Shown: positions 5,777-7,088 of the stretch, piece by piece
How the letters are laid out: the number at the start of each line of letters is the position of its first letter
Numbering within the stretch: the first letter of the stretch is position 1
DNA from: Pseudomonadota bacterium
GTDB lineage: Bacteria > Pseudomonadota > Gammaproteobacteria > Burkholderiales > Burkholderiaceae_B
Length of the DNA: 7,088 nt
NCBI GenBank assembly: GCA_023422555.1
Contig: JAFAGQ010000370.1
Coordinates: 1-7,088, forward strand
Direction of reading: 5' to 3'
The notes under the pieces: generated by a model
What the model was told of the DNA's origin: nothing
The model's input: only the letters and a program-made list of their open reading frames with translations
The model's database searches: none
Program-made: the position numbers and the translations under genes

Positions 5777-6949
5777 ATGATGGTCGATCACGAATTTCTG
5801 GACTGGCCTTTTTTTGAAGAGCGACATCGTCGCGCTGCACTCGAACTGGAGCAGTGGGCGCAGGCCCATTTGCGGGATCTGCCCCATGCAAACACCGACG
5901 ACACCTGCCGCGAGCTGGTACGTCGCATGGGGGAGGGCGGCTGGCTACGCTACGCCGTTCCCGCCGGACCCGATGGCAGCTGGGGTGGCATCGAAGAAAA
6001 CATCGACTCACGCATGCTCTGTCTGATTCGCGAGACTTTTGCGCGATATCACCCGCTGGCCGATTTTGCCTTTGCCATGCAGGGACTGGGCAGCGGAGCC
6101 ATCGCCTTGGGTGGATCCGAAGAACAGAAAAAATCCTATCTGCCTCGCGTGGCGCGCGGTGAACTGATCGCCGCCTTTGCCCTGTCCGAGCCCGAAGCCG
6201 GTTCGGATGTGGCTGCCATGTCCTGCAAAGCCACAACGCAGAAGAACGGCTACACGCTGGATGGCGTCAAGACCTGGATTTCCAATGGCGGCATTGCCGA
6301 CTTCTACTGTGTATTTGCCCGTACCGAATTTCTTCCCGGTGCGCGCGGCATCAGCGCATTCATTGTCGATAGCGACAATGCCGGCCTGGATACCTCTGAA
6401 AGAATTGAAGTCATGGCGCCGCATCCGCTGGCGGTTCTGCGCTTCAAGGACTGTCAGCTTTCCGGCGACGCCCTGCTGGGTAACAAGGGGGAAGGATTCA
6501 AGCTGGCCATGCAGGTATTGGATATATTTCGGTCATCGGTGGCAGCCGCCGCCAATGGCTTTGCCTGCCGCGCACTGGACGAAGCACTGTCACGCAGCAA
6601 GTCACGCAAAATGTTTGGAGGCGTACTTGCCGACCTGCAACTGACACAGGCGGCGCTCGGCGATATGGCAACTGCAATTGACGCGAGTCGTTTACTGACC
6701 TATCGCGCAGCCTGGCGCCGCGACATCAGCCAGGGCAGGACCACCAAAGAAGCGGCCATGGCCAAGATGTTTGCCACCGAATCGGCCCAGCAGGTGATTG
6801 ACAAGGCTGTCCAGCTTTTTGGTGGCCAGGGCGTGGTGGCTGGAAGTGTTGTGGAAGGACTGTACCGCGACATTCGCGCGCTGCGTATCTATGAGGGCGC
6901 GACGGAAGTACAGAAACTGATTATTGCGCGTGAAATATTGCGTGATTGA
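5777..6949 (+). CDS. Acyl-CoA dehydrogenase family protein
   Basis: A 390-residue FAD enzyme of normal length that introduces a 2,3-double bond into an acyl-CoA and passes electrons to ETF. Family signatures are present: ALSEPEAGSD (135-144), the FAD/adenosine-contact RKMFGG region (277-282), VQLFGGQGV (345-353), YRDIRALRIYEGATEVQ (363-379) and the C-terminal LIIAREIL. Glu373 in IYEGATE occupies the catalytic-base position used by medium- and short-chain enzymes, so it is predicted active. It begins on the base after the upstream stop codon. AGGGAG (5766-5771) lies five bases before the first ATG and eight before a second ATG at 5780, so either may be used. It probably oxidises a ring-derived or ring-opened CoA intermediate in the pathway. 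The A. evansii cluster encodes comparable beta-oxidation enzymes. The exact substrate cannot be read from the sequence. Confidence 0.92.
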   Translation: MMVDHEFLDWPFFEERHRRAALELEQWAQAHLRDLPHANTDDTCRELVRRMGEGGWLRYAVPAGPDGSWGGIEENIDSRMLCLIRETFARYHPLADFAFAMQGLGSGAIALGGSEEQKKSYLPRVARGELIAAFALSEPEAGSDVAAMSCKATTQKNGYTLDGVKTWISNGGIADFYCVFARTEFLPGARGISAFIVDSDNAGLDTSERIEVMAPHPLAVLRFKDCQLSGDALLGNKGEGFKLAMQVLDIFRSSVAAAANGFACRALDEALSRSKSRKMFGGVLADLQLTQAALGDMATAIDASRLLTYRAAWRRDISQGRTTKEAAMAKMFATESAQQVIDKAVQLFGGQGVVAGSVVEGLYRDIRALRIYEGATEVQKLIIAREILRD

Positions 6950-6966
6950 GTGACCCGGACGAAACC

Positions 6967-6973
6967 AAAGGAG
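6967..6973 (+). promoter_or_regulatory. Strong ribosome binding site before the ligase gene
   Basis: AAAGGAG seven bases upstream of the ATG at 6981. It is the best-matched site in the operon and supports the start of the truncated gene. No terminator is seen in the 31-base gap after the acyl-CoA dehydrogenase gene, so transcription should continue. Confidence 0.75.
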
Positions 6974-6980
6974 CGACAAA

Positions 6981-7088
6981 ATGACAACAGCACCGACAGG
7001 ACTGAAAGACCGGTTTGTCATTGAGCATCTTCCTGCTGCGTCAGCGCAGCCGGTGTATCTTTTTGATTTACCACACTTGCAATATCCG
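6981..7088 (+). CDS. Probable aryl-CoA ligase (2-aminobenzoate-CoA ligase type), N-terminal 36 codons only
   Basis: An open frame from ATG 6981 runs to the right window edge. The visible 36 residues include the patterns DRFVIEHLP and LFDLPHLQYP. These resemble the N-terminus of benzoate/2-aminobenzoate-CoA ligases of the AMP-binding (ANL) superfamily, where a similar LP...LFDLPELQYP stretch precedes the main adenylation domain. None of the catalytic motifs (P-loop-like Ser/Thr/Gly motif, C-terminal Lys) are inside the window. The call rests on this short match, the strong ribosome site and the pathway logic: the operon needs an enzyme that activates the aromatic acid with ATP and CoA, and the A. 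evansii cluster includes one. Confidence 0.6.
   Translation, partial: MTTAPTGLKDRFVIEHLPAASAQPVYLFDLPHLQYP

Noticed and set aside
5448..6236. Minus-strand open frame (262 codons) across the hydratase/acyl-CoA dehydrogenase junction
   Set aside because: It is Arg/Pro/His-rich, shadow-type translation spanning two well-supported plus-strand genes.

Overview
The window looks like chromosomal DNA from a moderately GC-rich betaproteobacterium. A Burkholderiales/Alcaligenaceae-type host is my guess from protein style, not a proven assignment. It holds seven genes, of which the first and last are cut by the window edges. I see no rRNA, tRNA, CRISPR array, insertion sequence or phage gene.

Left part (1-1494, minus strand): the N-terminal 298 codons of an aerobic glycerol-3-phosphate dehydrogenase (glpD) run off the left edge. 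Upstream of it on the same strand is a MarR-family regulator gene. A 273-base gap (1495-1767) separates the regulator from a divergent plus-strand operon. This gap contains an AT-rich promoter zone with a perfect 10-bp palindrome that is a good candidate MarR operator.

Right part (1768-7088, plus strand): five tightly spaced genes encode (1) a two-domain flavoprotein fusing a class A aromatic monooxygenase to an old-yellow-enzyme reductase, (2) a short-chain dehydrogenase, (3) an enoyl-CoA hydratase/isomerase-family protein, (4) an acyl-CoA dehydrogenase and (5) the first 36 codons of a probable aryl-CoA ligase. The fusion architecture and the gene set match the aerobic 2-aminobenzoyl-CoA (anthranilate) pathway described in Azoarcus evansii. 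In that pathway anthranilate is activated to its CoA thioester, then hydroxylated and reduced by one bifunctional enzyme to a non-aromatic ring. The ring is processed further by beta-oxidation-like steps without an oxygenolytic ring cleavage. Databases often call the same fusion family 'bifunctional salicylyl-CoA 5-hydroxylase/oxidoreductase', so the aromatic substrate is inferred rather than proven.

How the genes fit together: the ligase would make the aryl-CoA and the fusion enzyme would dearomatise it. The hydratase-family protein, dehydrogenase and acyl-CoA dehydrogenase would open and oxidise the alicyclic ring to central CoA intermediates. The divergent MarR protein would hold the operon off until an aryl-CoA or related ligand appears. 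This is a known but uncommon pathway rather than a new system. The least explained points are the non-canonical active site of the hydratase-family protein and the shared operator.
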